Both the position numbers and the translations under genes were made by a program. 64,000 nt of DNA from NCBI RefSeq assembly GCF_030272615.1, contig NC_081414.1:312685664-312749663 (forward strand), written 5' to 3'. The DNA is from Cryptomeria japonica. Taxonomy: Eukaryota; Streptophyta; Pinopsida; Cupressales; Cupressaceae. The notes under the pieces were generated by a model. The model worked only from the letters and a program-made list of their open reading frames with translations, was not told the origin of the DNA and made no database searches. How positions within the stretch are numbered: the first letter of the stretch is position 1; each line of letters begins with the position of its first letter. Below are positions 45,037 to 58,998 of the stretch, in pieces.

Positions 45037-48000
45037 GAATCCTTAACAGGGGAAATCCCCTTCCCTGTGCTCCAAAGTGCAATTATTTTTAGTTGATTCC
45101 TATCTTCACCATCCAAAAACCTTAATGTTGTTGAAGATTTTCTACCTCTCCTTCCATCTGGTGATTGCCCACAATCTGGTTTGAGTTTACTAGAAGAGTT
45201 CTTGAGAAGATCAAGTGACTCCTTTTCACTATGGTCAGATAAAATTTCCATAAATTGAAGAATAAAATAAAGTAATCCACTCTCTTCCTCTACAGAGTCA
45301 TCCAGATTTAATATTTTCTTGATCAATTCTTGTTTTTCACTCCATGAATCCTCTGTTTCCTCATTTTGTGGTTTTGATATACCTAGGAAATCACGTACAA
45401 CAGCCAATTCCCTGGTTAAAGGAGAGGGAGATAGTGAATCCTCTCTAACAGAAATTTGATGGAAAGGTGGGTCCTAAGAAGGAGTTAGATATTCAGATTC
45501 TCCTAAGTTTCCTTCATTTTGTTGAGTTGAAGAATCAGCAAAGGATAAAATCAACTCTTCATTATCCATGTAAATCAACGAAGACAGAATAGATGATTTC
45601 TTTTCTAGCATTGACTGAGATCCTTTCATGTTTTGTTTCCCCGTTAGGATGAGTGATCTTCTTCTATCCACCTTTAAACTCTAGACAGCTGAACATATAT
45701 TTTCCCCTATAATCTTTTCTCTTGGTTTCTTAGAACTACCCAAGGGTCTACCTGTTTTTTATTTGGTTGGAGTAAAAAACTTTATTTCTCCATTTTGAGA
45801 TTCTATCTCTGTATTTTGAGAATTATTTTCCCCATTTGAGTTAATGTGCCCCATTTCAATCCTTAAAATTAGAGCAATTTCTTTGAAATTTAAAAAATGG
45901 TAGCAGTTGTTGAATAGATTTCCTTCGAATACTTTTTGGCTTAACTAATTTAGGGAATCTCTTCCTTGCTTCAACAACTCCAATCTTGAATTATGAGAAA
46001 ACTTTTCTTGATCAAAGACATTGTTTTCACATTCTTGTTGACATTTTGAGACTCTGAAATACACAACAATCTTGGTCTTGGATAAAAAGTATTTGAGTAC
46101 GATTTCCATATCCTGATTTATTCTTGACTCCTTATTGAAAAATCTCAACATCCTCACTACCTTTCCAAACCAATCCTTAGAAGTTGTTAAGGGAAAAGAA
46201 ATAGGAAACTCAATCTCACAACTCTTTATTATAAGTAATGAGAATAAAGAGTTTTGACTTTTCCTTTGCTCCAAAAGCATATTCACAAAGGGTCTCATAA
46301 ATGATTCAGATAATTCTAGCTGAAAGGGCAATTTCTGACTATCACTTCTTTGACTTTCATCAAAGTTGAACTCTTGGTCTTTGTTTAACACTTGATCTGT
46401 AATTTCATCTATAATCTTTTCTTACATTTCCACAATCCATTCATGAAAAAAACCTTCTATTTCCTTCAGAGGGCCCTTACTCCCACTTATATCTAAACTT
46501 CCATTAGTAGATTTATGAATATCTTTTTGAGAACTAGAAAGAGAGATTCACGGGAATAAATTGTTGATGAAGATCTTTCCACTAAGAAAGAACTGAGAGG
46601 AAAAACAACTTTCCTCATCACTAGAAAATGGAGTTTCCAAACTACCATTGCTCCCAAAATTTGGGCAAGAGGTGGTTAAATGGTTTGATAAATGATAGTT
46701 CTCGCAGACCAGAGAAGGTTCTTCCAAAAACACCTTTTGAACCCAACTACCATTTTTTGAGGTAATCTTTATGGAGGAGAAGAATTTCTTTGAAGTATCC
46801 ATGAGCAAAGAAATTCTTACCGGTAAGTTAGGATTTTCAAAAAAGGTTGAATCTACCTTTAAGAAAATACCCACAAGATTGCCAAGTATCTCTAATATTT
46901 CCACTTCTCTATATTCTAATGGGAGACTTTGAAGATGTATCCAAAAAGGGATAAATTTTATATTGACAGATTTAGGATCGAAATTAGGTTGCCACATTTG
47001 CATATGCAATCCAAAACTTTTATAAAACCAAGATTTTGTCTTAAAAATAGTGTCTCTGCTTTCCTTGGAATCAAATATAGAAATTAAAAAACATTACCAT
47101 TGTCAATCAGAAATACTTCGGAGACACCAACCCAATTTTCTAAAACCCACTGAAATAAAATTTCTTTCTATAAATAAATGCCAAAACTTACATATTATAG
47201 CGCCAAAACTTACATATTATAACTCTTTGACGGAATTCTACTATATGAAGAGAGAGAGTTGACTCTCGGGTGATATTCACCTCATTTGCACATCCTTTTA
47301 TCATCCATCCTTAAATCCACTTCTTTATCCATGACTTCTCTTTCTACCTGAATGTTTGTTGAAGAACTTGTGACCTCTCCAGAGGGCAAACTTGTCACCA
47401 CTCCATCCTGGCCCACTTTAGCTTTCCCTTTCTCCAGAGAATAAAACCTTTTGGTGTTTCCATCATTTATGATTTTTTTGGTGATATCTTGATGTTTATA
47501 CATCTATTTCTTTTTTCTTTCATTATTCCTATGAGGATTGTCATACTAGACTCCCTTTTGAAACTGACTACTATCCAAGGTCTTTATGCTTCCGACTTAA
47601 AAGTTTTGGCGAGTCTCTGTCTTCTGGATCAGAGGAATATTATTAGGAAATGAAGGGGAGAAGGATGTAGATTAAAAATTCCTAATCTCCTGTCCCAGAG
47701 GAATACGGAATGAGAGTATCCCTAGTTTTGGGCTAGCTGTTTTCCAATTATCTGTAGAAAATTTCAAAATCTCATTTCTGGATTTGAAAGTTTTACAATG
47801 CTCGGTAGTCCATGCCTTCTTTGGCAGAGGAGGATTAATCGGTTTCCATAAATGCCATTATGGAGAAATAAAAATATTATTTGGAAAGGAACAAGGACCC
47901 TTTCCTCCAAAGGGTAATTGCAGATTTCTACTTTCTCGAGCCAACGGATAGTCTCTGGATCCCCTAAATATACTATTTTTCAAACTTTGATGATTAAAAG

Positions 48001-48107
48001 CTCTTGACTGGGGGAAATGAGGAAAGCCATTTTCCTTCTTTCTATGATAACGCTGGAATTTTTTGCCCACTAATCTTCATTCCTCTACATTCGGCTTTGA
48101 GAGCCAT
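45033..48107 (-). pseudogene. LINE ORF1: DUF4283 and zinc-knuckle protein
   Basis: ORF1 proteins bind the LINE RNA. Starting at the ATG at 48107 (MALKAECRGMKISG), a 1-bp shift leads into GFPHFPQSRAFNHQS and RNLQLPFGGKGPCSFP. A DUF4283 domain lies at 46700-47040 (SWFYKSFGLHMQMWQPNFD, FIPFWIHLQSLPLEYREVEI). It is followed by a knuckle CENYHLSNHLTTSC whose second Cys is Tyr (C-x2-Y-x4-H-x4-C). The rest, 45033-46547, stays in one frame with stops at 46548, 45945 and 45474 and is Glu/Ser/Lys-rich. The last stop TGA overlaps the ORF2 ATG as ATGA. Confidence 0.8.
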
Positions 48108-51100
48108 TGACACCTGCGTCCCATTTTTTAAAATATTATAATATTTATTAAATATTTATTTGACATGTCTCAATAGAATAATTAAAAAGTTGTTTCGTTT
48201 GTTTATAAGACTTTAGAGTTAAACAAATACCCTATAAATGAAAACTAAAATTTTAATTAATATTAAAATTTCACCCTTTAAAAGATTAAAAGGTCACTCT
48301 ATGAGTTAAAATAAAAGTTGTTTTGACTATAGAGTGTGTTTTGACTTTAGAGTGTTGCTTATATGTCTAAATTGTGTTTTAAGAATAGCGTTTTAAATAA
48401 ATATTTAAGAAAAAATTATTAAATTATTTTAATTAAGAATAGAAAATGGTGACAAGGTCTAGTTTTCCTCTCACCCGAGATCCATTTGGTACTAGAGGAT
48501 ATGTTGTACCAATGTCACCATTCACGTTAAAAAATAAAAAATATTAAATTTTATAAAACTTAAGAGAGTCCCTTCCTCCTTCCAAACAGATTAAGATAAA
48601 CCTCTATTACAAAATGAATATATTAATATTCATAATTTTAAATTATCCCTTAATATTTTTATTTATAATGAAAATCCATAAATATAGGAGAATAAAGTAG
48701 ATGATTTCATTTCAAAAAAGTTACCATACCTTTCACAAACAACATTAATATTAATTAATAAATTTATAAATATAAAAAAAGATTTATTTTATATTAATTA
48801 ATTATTGTTTGTAATATTTTAAAAGCATTTTTATATTACAAATTTTTCTATCTTATATTAAAACATTTATCAATAAAAAATATTTATTTTACACATACTT
48901 ATCAATTTATCTACCTTTAATAAATATTATGATTTAACAAAATCAAGCCAACCAAATTGATATACAAAAGAGGGTTGTGTCAATTCATGGTAGAAGATGA
49001 TGATAGAAGAAAAGGAAAAGTTATGGATACAAGAGAAGATTAACAACCATTGGTATTGTTTGTTATCTCTTTAAATGAATGGTGTGCGAACATAACCTAT
49101 TATTTGGCATATGAATATTATCTAAGTCATATGAATAAGCAACAAAAGAGGACTCTAGATTAAAAGCACTCAAGTTCAATTTCTTTAAATTCATGCTCTG
49201 TAAGGGAGGTATTGATTACACTTTCTTGAGATGTATAAGTAAAAAACAACAACCCAAGATCTAGAAAGGATTTCATGATAAGCTTTATCTTCAAGGGCAT
49301 CAAATTTCAAAACCTAAAAGAAAAGTACTATTTGCATATTGTGTCTTGTGATGTACATGGGTGCGTGCAAAGATCTCAAGCTTGTCATTAATTTTTTTAT
49401 AAGCTTAATTTGGTGGTTATTCTTATTAAGTCAATCATTCTAGAATACCCTTTCAATAATGTAAATTGGATTTTGTTGGACCCCTCAAACCAAATTCCAA
49501 TAACCGATATGTTTATATTCTCACTACCACAAACTATTTCACAAAGTAGGTTGACATGATTCAAACAAAGTAAACAACTCCAAAGGTAGTTTGTGATTTC
49601 TTAAAAGGGAATATTTTATCATACTTTAAAGTGGCATGCAAGGTGGTTTTTTATTTCTCGAAAGGGAATATTTTATCATACTTTAAACTAGCATGCAACG
49701 GAGTGACCAATAATGCATTTTTTTTATTCATAGAAGAGAGTTTTGCCACAATTATGGGATAAACTTATCTCAGTCTTCTAATAAATATCCACAAGGAAAT
49801 TTACAAGTCAATTCTTATGACAATAATATTGTTTATATCATTCAAAAATTGGTCAAAAGAGGTCAAAATGCTTGGTATAAGAAATCTATGATGGCTAGAG
49901 GGAAAATGCAGTCAATCCTAAGAGGGTAATTGTAATATGACTTCTATAATTATGTACAGTATCAAAGTAGTGTTGTCTATCATCCTCGAGCTTGCTACTT
50001 TATAATTGGGATTGGTATTGGAGAATAGTGAGTTAAAGGATTTGATTTAGAAGAAATTCATGTATCTCACAAAAGTCAAAGGGGATAGTATAAAGGTTGT
50101 AGATAAGATTATAAAACATTAGGAAAGGATTAAAAAAGTAATATAAAGGCATTTTAGAGAGTCTTTAGTATCGATGATCTTGTTATGTTTTTGGGATGAT
50201 CAGCATGAGTCAAAATGAATGCAATAAAAAATTGATCCTTTGTGTCTTAGGCCATTTAATATCAATTGGTTTTGTGGAGACCTACCTATCACATCTTAAT
50301 AGTATACATCTACCATTTCTCTATAGTGGGAAATACTTGAAACACTTCATTCCTCAAGTTTTGAAGGGATTTCTTCCTTATACATGTAGCCATGTTCTGT
50401 TGTGTTTCCCCATTTATGAAGTGTTTTTATGTAGTAATGTGTTTTCCATCTCATAATGTGGCATTGTGCTTCATCTTCCCTTGAATTTAACTATCTTTCT
50501 TTTATGTAATTAAAAAAATGATTAATTTTGTACCCAACTAATAAGGAGCAAGTCATCTAATAACCTAAATATTATTAAAGTCCTCTTACACCCCAAGTAT
50601 ATGTCATTTTCCCTAAACAAGGCCTATTTTTTCACATGGAATTTTTGTATTTTTCAAGTTGTGAGCTATAATTTAGTTGTTTGTCATTCTTAATTCAAAT
50701 ATAAGTCCTCATTCCTTATAATTGTCAAAATATTGGTACCATCAATTTAAGATAAAATCTTGTAGGCTCTATGGAAGGAGAATTTTGAGCAAGTCACTCA
50801 AGGTTAGTATGACAAATTTGAATATGTTTTTAAAGTGTCAATGCAAACAAATAGTTGTCATGGTTTCCAAGACTCATAATGATAAAGGAAAGGGTCTTTT
50901 AAGACAAATTTTATGTTGATAAAAGGTATAAAAGTGATTTGAATCATGCCAAAGTAAAAGAATGTCATGGGAGGAGGTTAAAATAACTCAAAGTGACATC
51001 GAAGTGTATAGATATACACTCAAGAGGTTAAATATCATGTTTTGAGTCAAAAACCACTTGAGTAATAAGGTTCTTGTACTTGTAAATGTTGATGGAAAAT

Positions 51101-52140
51101 TAGATCTACTAGGTGACACAAAAATCACTTTATAACTTAAAGAGAAATATTAAAAAATAAATAGAAGGAAAATTAACTTTTTGATCCTTAAGTAGCTAGG
51201 GTATTAGGATTACTTTACTACCAAATATCAACTGTAAATTAGAAGTAAGACTACACTTCATTGGTGCTCAACTATATACTTAAGTATCCAAATGATAATG
51301 CGAAAACATGACAAAAGTGAATTTAAGTAAGTGAAATATGGTTCCAAAAATTATGAGAGATCAAAATGACAACAAGAAAACCAAAAAGTGCTCTTGTGCC
51401 TTCAAGTGGGACTTATTAGACCACCATGTCAAAGTGTCACTTGAAAAATAGAAGGAAAAACATCTTAAGTTTTCTAGGCATGCCCAGGGAGTTCTGCATG
51501 TTAAGTTGTCAATGAAAATGTGGGAGAAAATTGCATCCCGTGTCTCTAGATCATCCTTAGACATCCAATTATCAAGCTATCAACTTTATAAAAAAAGGAA
51601 AGTGACTCCAACACCCCTAGACACATCCAAGAAGGGTTTTAGGTTAAAAATAACTTAAAATAATGACTGCATAAGTTTAGAAGATAAAAGAGATTCCCTA
51701 ATAGAGAGAAGAGTGACAATGGGTTCAAAAATAGAAAGGTGCACACCTCAAAATTTATAAATTGGCTCTTCTCATCCACTCATATTATGAAGAGAAGTAT
51801 GATATGAAGAGCATTTAGGAGCCAATTGAAGCAAGATTTCTAAATTACAACATTGAACTTCTCTTTCTTTCAATCTACACTGACATGTACTCTTTTTATT
51901 CTCTAGTTTTGAAGGCTTTTATGGTTTTGCTCAACTTGTAAACCTTACTACAATGAAAGCATATTAGGGTTTGAAATCATAAACCAACATATGATGTTAT
52001 GATTACAAAAAAATCAATTTCAGAAACGATACATTCATCTTGTAGGCCTCTAACTCGAGGTAAGATTGCACTTTATCCTCATCTTAGGGTTCTTTTGTGG
52101 TGTACTTCCAATCAGGGAATGATAGAACAAGGATGATAGA
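48108..52140. other. AT-rich intergenic sequence, nothing recognised
   Basis: 48110-48950 is strongly A/T rich and may include LINE 5' flank. No gene, RNA or element termini recognised apart from a small duplication listed next. Confidence 0.5.
49590..49700. repeat. 57-bp tandem duplication
   Basis: AAAGGGAATATTTTATCATA followed by CTTTAAA begins at 49604 and 49661; each unit also carries TTTGTGATTTC or TTTTTATTTC on the left and GGCATGCAA or AGCATGCAA on the right. Confidence 0.8.
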
Positions 52141-52194
52141 AGGTAGGGTTTAGATGTGGGGAAAGCACTCCCTCTCTTTAAAACCTTCATTTCC

Positions 52195-52829
52195 TTCCTT
52201 CAAACCTCTTATGGAACCCCTAAGTACTTTCCTATTTGGGTTAGACTTTTGAATATTCCTCTTCAATTTTGGGAAGTGTCTTGTTTTGAATCTATTAGGA
52301 ATTATCTTGGTCATTTTGTAGAAAGATGACAAAATATTAAACTACGGTCATATTAATTGTGCCCACATTCTAGTGGAAATTAACACCTCCAAGGATCTAC
52401 CTACACATATTGTCATGCTTGTTGAGGATAGACCATGGACTCAAACACTTTCATACTATGAGGGTCTCCCCTTTCATTGCCAGCGATGCTTTACTTTTGA
52501 ACGCCTATCTTTGGATTGCCTTGGCTCTCAGGATAAAAAAGGCAAGGTCGCCTAGTGAAAAATGTCTAATATGAGAATTTGAAGGTAGTGATTTTACTAA
52601 TTCCAAGGATGATGCACTGGAAGACTTGGCTTCAAAGGTTGCAATGACTTTTGAGGCTCTTGATGGGTTGTCTTTTATGAGCTCTGTTTTAATTGATCCA
52701 CCTTTGGACCCTTCAATGACAAGGATTGAATCTATGGATCATGTTTTATTGAATGTTTCAATCAAGCAAATAGCTCCCATTTCATCCCTTTTGTGGGAAA
52801 CAAGGGATATCCCTCCCCTCTCTCCTTGA
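52195..52829 (+). pseudogene. LINE ORF1 relic with DUF4283 and zinc knuckle
   Basis: Plus-strand pieces of a second LINE-type ORF1. TPKYFPIWVRLLNIPLQFW and ESIRNYLGHFVER form the DUF4283 core. After a stop and a shift, HILVEINTSKDLPTHIVML and TLSYYEGLPFHCQRC continue into a zf-CCHC_4-type knuckle CQRCFTFERLSLDC whose His is replaced by Arg (C-x2-C-x4-R-x4-C). A further open piece at 52626-52829 may be the ORF1 tail. No endonuclease or RT follows, so the copy is partial or rearranged. Opposite orientation from the LINE at 34-48 kb and a different sequence, so an independent insertion. Confidence 0.7.
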
Positions 52830-54924
52830 TTTTATTCTTTAGAGGATTTTTTTGCAAAATTATCTAAACAAGGAAAAGGGGTCATCCTAAATATACTTGA
52901 GCCACCCACATCCATGTTTTGGGTTCTCAAAGCATTAGAAATGGTCCAAGGGTGGTGTAGTTGCTCATCCTTGTCTATTTTGTTAGAAGAGGGATCACAA
53001 TTGTATGTGTGTTGTTGGTTGCTTTTAGTGTGTGACAACTTGGTTGTTCTTTCATAGTAGCCTATCTTGTTTTACTATTTTTTTCATATATTCCAGTTGT
53101 GTTGGATGTCTTTTGTTGTAAAGGGATTTAGGACCCCTTCAAAACCTAGTTTATCCATAATCAAAAACAATATATTCATCTTTTAAAATAAAAATAGTTT
53201 TCATTTGCACAAACATCTATCATTTCTTCAAAATTTTAGTTTTTACTTTTCTTGAACAACAAAAGTTTCACTATTAAGAGTGGTATTTCACTATTTAAAA
53301 AATGTACTAACATATGTTCCATTTCCACTTTTGTACTCTTCGACTTGTCTTTTGTGTGACAAAAGTGATAGTCAACATATCACAAAGCATTGAGCACAAG
53401 ATATTGTAGGGATATATTTGTTTCATTAAAAACTCATATTTTGTAAGTTATAATAGAGTGTTGTTTTAACCTTAAAACAATGTGTTGATCATATAAAGTA
53501 CAAACATAGGGTCTATAAAAAGAAAATTTTCAAAACAAAAGACGACAATATTATATTAACCCTTGGAAACTTCTTCGAAGCTTGTCTCTAAATACTCTTC
53601 GGTCAAAGGCATTGACTTGAGACACATGAATGTGCATGAATTCATTCGGAAAAGGTGTCTCAACCTTGCATTCATAATGTTCATATTTAATAACTTTTTT
53701 GTAGTTATTATTTTGACTTTAGTATATTTTTATCCTCCCATGGGAAAGTTGATGTTTCGTATTGAGATGGTACTTTTAATGTCTTTAATGGTTTTGTCCT
53801 CATATGAGAAAGTACATATCTCACATTGAGGTTGGTATGTTTGGCCATGTGTCAACATCTTAGAAAGTGTGTAAGAGCATCTTCACTCATCATGACATGA
53901 GTTACTAATGAAATATTCTTATGATAAATAAGAGCATGTAAGGTAGTGGTCACATTAGAATCCTAGCCAGCATAATGACGTATGTGGATACTTGTCAAGG
54001 AGCATCTTTGAATCGGTTGAATGAAGACAAATTAGAGCAAATGATCAATTATTCTTGTTTTATGATAAATGAGATGTAAGGAATATGCTAAAAATAGTTA
54101 GGAAGACCAAGACCAAAGAGGCATTGGGATTTATGCCTTGATTATTTTGGTCATCGTCCCTTTTAAAACCATGAGATGGTTTGTGTTTCCTTCTTATCCA
54201 ATAATTTGGTCATTAGGGTTAGAGGATGTAATAGTTATTTTACAAGTTATATGAGTACTATTATGCTGCCAAACTTTAGAAGGATAGGCCAACATAATTA
54301 TGTAACTATTTTCAAAAGTAATAAAGATTGAGTCTCTTTGAATGTTTTGTTTTTTATTGTGAGGGTTTCTCCACAAAAACATTGTGTTATTGTTTGTATT
54401 TTTCCTTCATGGTTGATTTTCATTTCCATGTGACTTGTCATTATTTATGACTTTGGATGCACTATTGTTCAACATACCTTTTTATATTGTTTAACCCTAT
54501 TTTCAATAAAATTAGTGAACACATTAGCAATGGCAATAAAGGAGCAAAAATCTTGTGGGACAACATTTTGATTGAGATATCCTCTTTCTCGGTTCCTTTG
54601 CAACATCAAGAGTTCATGATCACCAATCCCAATCATTGCATCCCAATGAATAAGGAGATAGACACATTAAATAAGCAAGTTCTTTATAAACTCAATTCTA
54701 ATTCTATCAAGGGTGTTTTCAATTTTCCTTTGTAACGAGAAAATCAAGAGGTCATTTTGTGAAAAACATGCCTGTGATCTAGAGGCATCCTAAATAAAGA
54801 CATTTGGACAAACTACATAAATGAGCATAAGGTTAGAAAGAGAACTTGTAATCTAATGATTATAAAAAACAATTGATTTCATCACTTAAGAAGCATATAA
54901 ATATATTTCAAAATCAAATTCAAA
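52830..54924. other. AT-rich intergenic sequence, nothing recognised
   Basis: No gene, RNA or repeat structure recognised. Open frames on either strand are short and unsupported. Confidence 0.5.
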
Positions 54925-56560
54925 GTGTTTTGTGTTCACTTCATAGCAACAAACTTGGAACAACACTTAACCATGGTAAATTGGAACCTCAAGAAGTACT
55001 TCCACCAAACCAATAGTAGAAGTAAAATATTTTTTATACAGAAAAAGATCATAGAAAGGGCGAAATTCAATAGACTCATCAAGGCATCTTCGAAAGAAAG
55101 TTTTTCCCTCTTCTTTAGACATGATAGCTCAAATTAGTAGTAGAGATCTAGTGGAAGAAGAGATTTGAGTTCTTCAAGCTACTAGTGCTTTGAATAGTTC
55201 AAAAGGAACCAAAAGCTAAAAGTTTGCTGCTATTAAGAGTACAATATATCTTTAGCATTAACTAGGTATAGAACCAAACATTATATCATCTATTTTGCTT
55301 TCCACCTCTCCTCAAGTTTATCCTCCTAGGAATTGTTCAATCATTCCCCTTCACTCATACTTCTAGACATTGCCTCAACATCCAAATCGAAATTACCTCC
55401 TATCTCTTACCATTCCTTCTCCATCATGTCTACAGGATCTTCCACAACCTAATTTTTTCAATCCTATTATCATTATTCCTTCTAGTCTCCCTAGAAAGCA
55501 TGATAATGAGAAAGGAGTGTCAAGATGGGTAAAATCCATTGTGAATATAAAGATGGAACTTGTTAGCTCAAATCAAGTTGATTTTGTTGAGCTTGCTTCA
55601 ACTCTTTCAAAGCAAGAGCCTAAGATGCCAAAGGTTAACTAGGGTTAAGAAGAATACAAATGGTCACCCTATCCTAGAAATAACTATCCATCCTAGGGGA
55701 AAAAGTAGCATGTCATATTGAGCTAACTGATTTCTAGTTAGTTGAGATTGGTTTAGGCCAAGGAACATGCCAAAAAGACATGAATATTTTGGATGTTGCT
55801 ACTAAAAAACTCAAGGATGCAAAAGGCCAGGTTGCCTTAAGAACTAAAAACGAGCAGCTCAAATGGCTTGTAGCTCACCTTCTTGAAGTCACACTAACAT
55901 TTATAGACTTAATATCTCACCTTTTGCAATATACAAATCAACAAAGGCAACTAAATTAACTAGTACATGGAAAGAGTGTAGAAAAATGGTTAAGCATAAT
56001 CAGCCCACAAAGGCCAAAGTCAAGGCTTATACGAGGAGATTTCAAAGATGAAGCATCCATTCTATGAAGATTTCATAGAAAAATTAAAACTCGTCATTAT
56101 TCTTGACCCTACAAAATTAACACAAGTGATAGCAAGTTTTCCAGGAACAAACATTATCTTAGTTGTATTATTGCAAGTTTCTAATTATGATTCACGACAA
56201 ATTCATCACCATATTCAATGGCCTAAAGTGAAGTTTGGGAGAAATGAAGTAACAAAGAACCTCTTTGATAGCATCCCTCTTCGAATTGTGTTGATTAGAA
56301 TGTAGTCAAGTTGAACATGACAAAGTGTAGGGTGAGCTTTACAAGTTAGGATGGCTATACTTGATAGAGCTCAACAAGATGAAGATAGACAAATTGGCTA
56401 TGCCTATGAGGAACTTTCAAGAAGAAGCGATTGAGTTTGACCCATTGATTACACAAAACAATCTTACCTTAGACATTCAAATTAGCCAATTGGATTCAAT
56501 GTCATTGCCTAACAAATCACAAGCACAAAACTTCATTGATGGATTGAAAAGATTGTAGGC
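54925..56560 (+). other. Unrecognised coding-like relic
   Basis: A series of plus-strand open pieces (54925-55137, 55370-55642, about 55766-55957, 56048-56305, 56361-56558) with protein-like composition. Examples are RWVKSIVNIKMELVSSNQVD, KKLKDAKGQVALRTKNEQLK, which looks coiled-coil-like, and IEFDPLITQNNLTLDIQISQ. They are separated by stops and shifts. No domain is recognised; an old retroelement gag or host gene is possible. Confidence 0.25.
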
Positions 56561-58524
56561 TATGGGTGTTGTTGCTCCAAGATCATCTAGGGGTGTCATC
56601 CAAATCAATTATTTTTACTACCATGATTTTAAACTAGATCTATGTTATTATTTATTCTATTTTGGGATAAGTATTGCATATCACCGATTTTGGGGTGATC
56701 TTTTAGGTCTATTTTTGGAAACGACTATGCAGGGACCTAAAACACTACTTATACAAGGGGGAAAAGTTACATCGGAATATGTCCCCTTTTAGGTCCCTCC
56801 ATAGCCATTTCCCTCTTTTTTAGTGTAATAATCCTCATAAAATCCATTTGAATTTTTTGTGATATATGCATTAAGCTTATAAATCAAAACATATTGTATT
56901 TTAAATTTGACTTGTGTGCAAGCAAACTATCTTTAATTTTTAAAACAATTATTTTATGTATCTTGAACAAATCAAACACAAACCCTCATTTAAAAAATTA
57001 TAAAGAAATATAATTTACAATAGAATTCCAAAAGTAAAGTTATGCCTACTTGCTGCTGAGATTATTGTCCAAGAGCTGTTTTGTGATTTATTATGCATTG
57101 CATATTGAATAATTTTGTGAAATACTGCAAACACTGTATTGATGTGTTCACTAAGATAATTATACATTGTATGCAATAGTCTTATTCAATTTAAGGATTT
57201 GTGTGTACTGTCCTATATCCAGTTCAAGTGAAAAAAAAACTCTTTTCTGCGTTATTGCTGATTAATCTCGTGCCCTAACTAAGTTTACTTCCAGTTTGTC
57301 TATTTTGCATGCTAAAGGGAAATCTTTCTTGTAATTCTGTCCAAGAAACCTTATTCTTTCAATCTTCAAAAGGGAACCTCCTTTACAAATTTAAAGAAAG
57401 GATATGTACGTTACACAACTCTTCGTTTTATATTGTACCGAAAGTACAAATTAAAACGCTAACAACATTATGACTCATTGTCGCCACTTGTTCACTTAAC
57501 AGGTTTACATTCTAAACCATTCAAAAGTTGCTAGTCTCTAGCTATTTCTCCATAATATCTGGGTGCTTCTTTGCATTATTACTCATAATTTCAGTTTCAC
57601 TAAAATCATTGAATGCCTCTTCAGTTCTTGGACAAGCCCATAATCAATTTACTTCTATTGAAATAATCGTCAAATACAAAAAACCAACCGAATTATCATT
57701 TCATTGTGTACTATAGGCTCTCGTATTTGACAATTATGATCTTTTGCATCCACTTTTATTGGTAATCATTTCATGACTTATCATATTACTCCATTCTACT
57801 TTGGTAATCGTTTCATAACTTATCATATTACTCCATTCTTCAGTAGAAGAAGAAGACAATTTTAACGTCCACAAGACTAAACATAGTATATCTTATTTAT
57901 TTTTCAACTTAGTATTAATATAAACATCACTGCACAGGAGAACATTGCAATTCCCAGAAAACCAGAATGCCACTTTTTTCTAGCCATAAAGGTTTTTTAT
58001 CCTTCCTTATATTTTGCACTGGACCTCTACATTTTCTTATGAAGATGTCTTCCTCATTGAAATTATTGACCTTAAAAATACAAAGTGCATCGTGTTCTCG
58101 AGTTGTGAAGGAAAAAAACATAAAGATGCCATAAAGAAAACCTTCTACAATGTTTTTAGATAACAAGAATATATAGAACAAAATCCCAAAAGTTATCTCT
58201 CAAGCAATTGACAGCCAACGCGAGGATGTACTAAATGTCAATCAGTATAGATGAATGCAACGAATCACGTGCATTTTCATCCATCTATCTCAATACACAC
58301 AAGCTGCGTTTAAAGCTTACTTTGTGGACCGATAAAGGAACACTAAATTGAATATATGAGAAACAATACATTGTTTCTGTAGCACATAAAACATTAGAAA
58401 TCCTATATTGTATTCAACAAAATTCTGAAATAAACTCATAAAGAGAACAAAACTTTTGTATAGGAGATTACCACCATGCTCATCCAAATCCAAGATAAAC
58501 CGCAAAAAGGTTATAAAAATGAAA
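56561..58524. other. Intergenic sequence and RRP36 3' flank
   Basis: No gene recognised. The last few hundred bases before 58525 would hold the 3' untranslated region of the RRP36 gene on the minus strand. Confidence 0.45.
57759..57842. repeat. 42-bp tandem duplication
   Basis: TTGGTAATCATTTCATGACT with CTTATCATATTACTCCATTCT is repeated immediately with two or three substitutions (units begin 57759 and 57801). Confidence 0.85.
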
Positions 58525-58998
58525 CTAATGCACAGTGTCTGGCCTTCGATATGGCACATAACGATGGTCTTTAGCTGCATTTTTCTGTCTTCTCTTGGCA
58601 AGAAAAGCTTCAAGTTTGCCACTAGCCTGCAGATAGTAAAACTTATTCAATAAAGAGAACCCTTCTGTCGCAAACAAGTCAGCAATTAAAATAATTATGA
58701 TACAGATGTCATTCTTGACCATATTGATAAGAAGTTACAAACCTTAAGAGACTTGTACTTTTCTATGAGTTGCTGCTTCCGCACCTCAGCTGAAATATAG
58801 ATACCTTGGTCAGACCAATCACATTGACTTTATGAAAAGCAACCTCTAAAAATAAATAAGGTTAAGTCTATTAGACAAACATTTTTTAAGGTAGAAGGGT
58901 CGTTTCCCTTGTTTCACAGCTTCTTTCTCATTCTTCTTATGCTCGGACAATTTTTCACTATATTTATTGCCCTCTTGAACAGTTCGCAGTTGATTATC
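58525..58998 (-). CDS. RRP36: RRP36 rRNA-processing protein, last three exons
   Basis: RRP36 is a nucleolar protein of the small-subunit processome needed for early pre-rRNA cleavage and 18S rRNA formation. Three exons on the minus strand join in frame: 58881-58998 (39 codons plus 1 nt), 58743-58789 (47 nt) and 58626 down to the stop TAG at 58525-58527. Introns begin GT and end AG at each junction. The protein ends with QGKRPFYLKK, then SEVRKQQLIEKYKSLK, then ASGKLEAFLAKRRQKNAAKD and HRYVPYRRPDTVH, the highly conserved RRP36/DUF947 C-terminus. The N-terminal two thirds of the protein were not found up to 64000. The upstream intron is therefore either longer than 5 kb and holds the TRIM, or this is a partial gene copy. 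No lesion is visible, so I favour a real gene. Confidence 0.85.

Larger units (their letters stand above)
34057..48107 (-). mobile_element. Degraded L1-type LINE, split by an LTR element
   Basis: About 7.2 kb of LINE sequence remains after subtracting the 36650-43504 insertion. The order on the minus strand is ORF1 (DUF4283, zinc knuckle), ORF2 endonuclease, linker, RT, zf-RVT region and RNase H. LINEs move by nicking DNA and copying their RNA at the nick. All domains are present in order, so this began as a near full-length copy, but many stops and several frameshifts inactivate it. The start is set at the first ORF1 ATG; the 5' and 3' untranslated limits and target duplication are not resolved. 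Confidence 0.9.
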
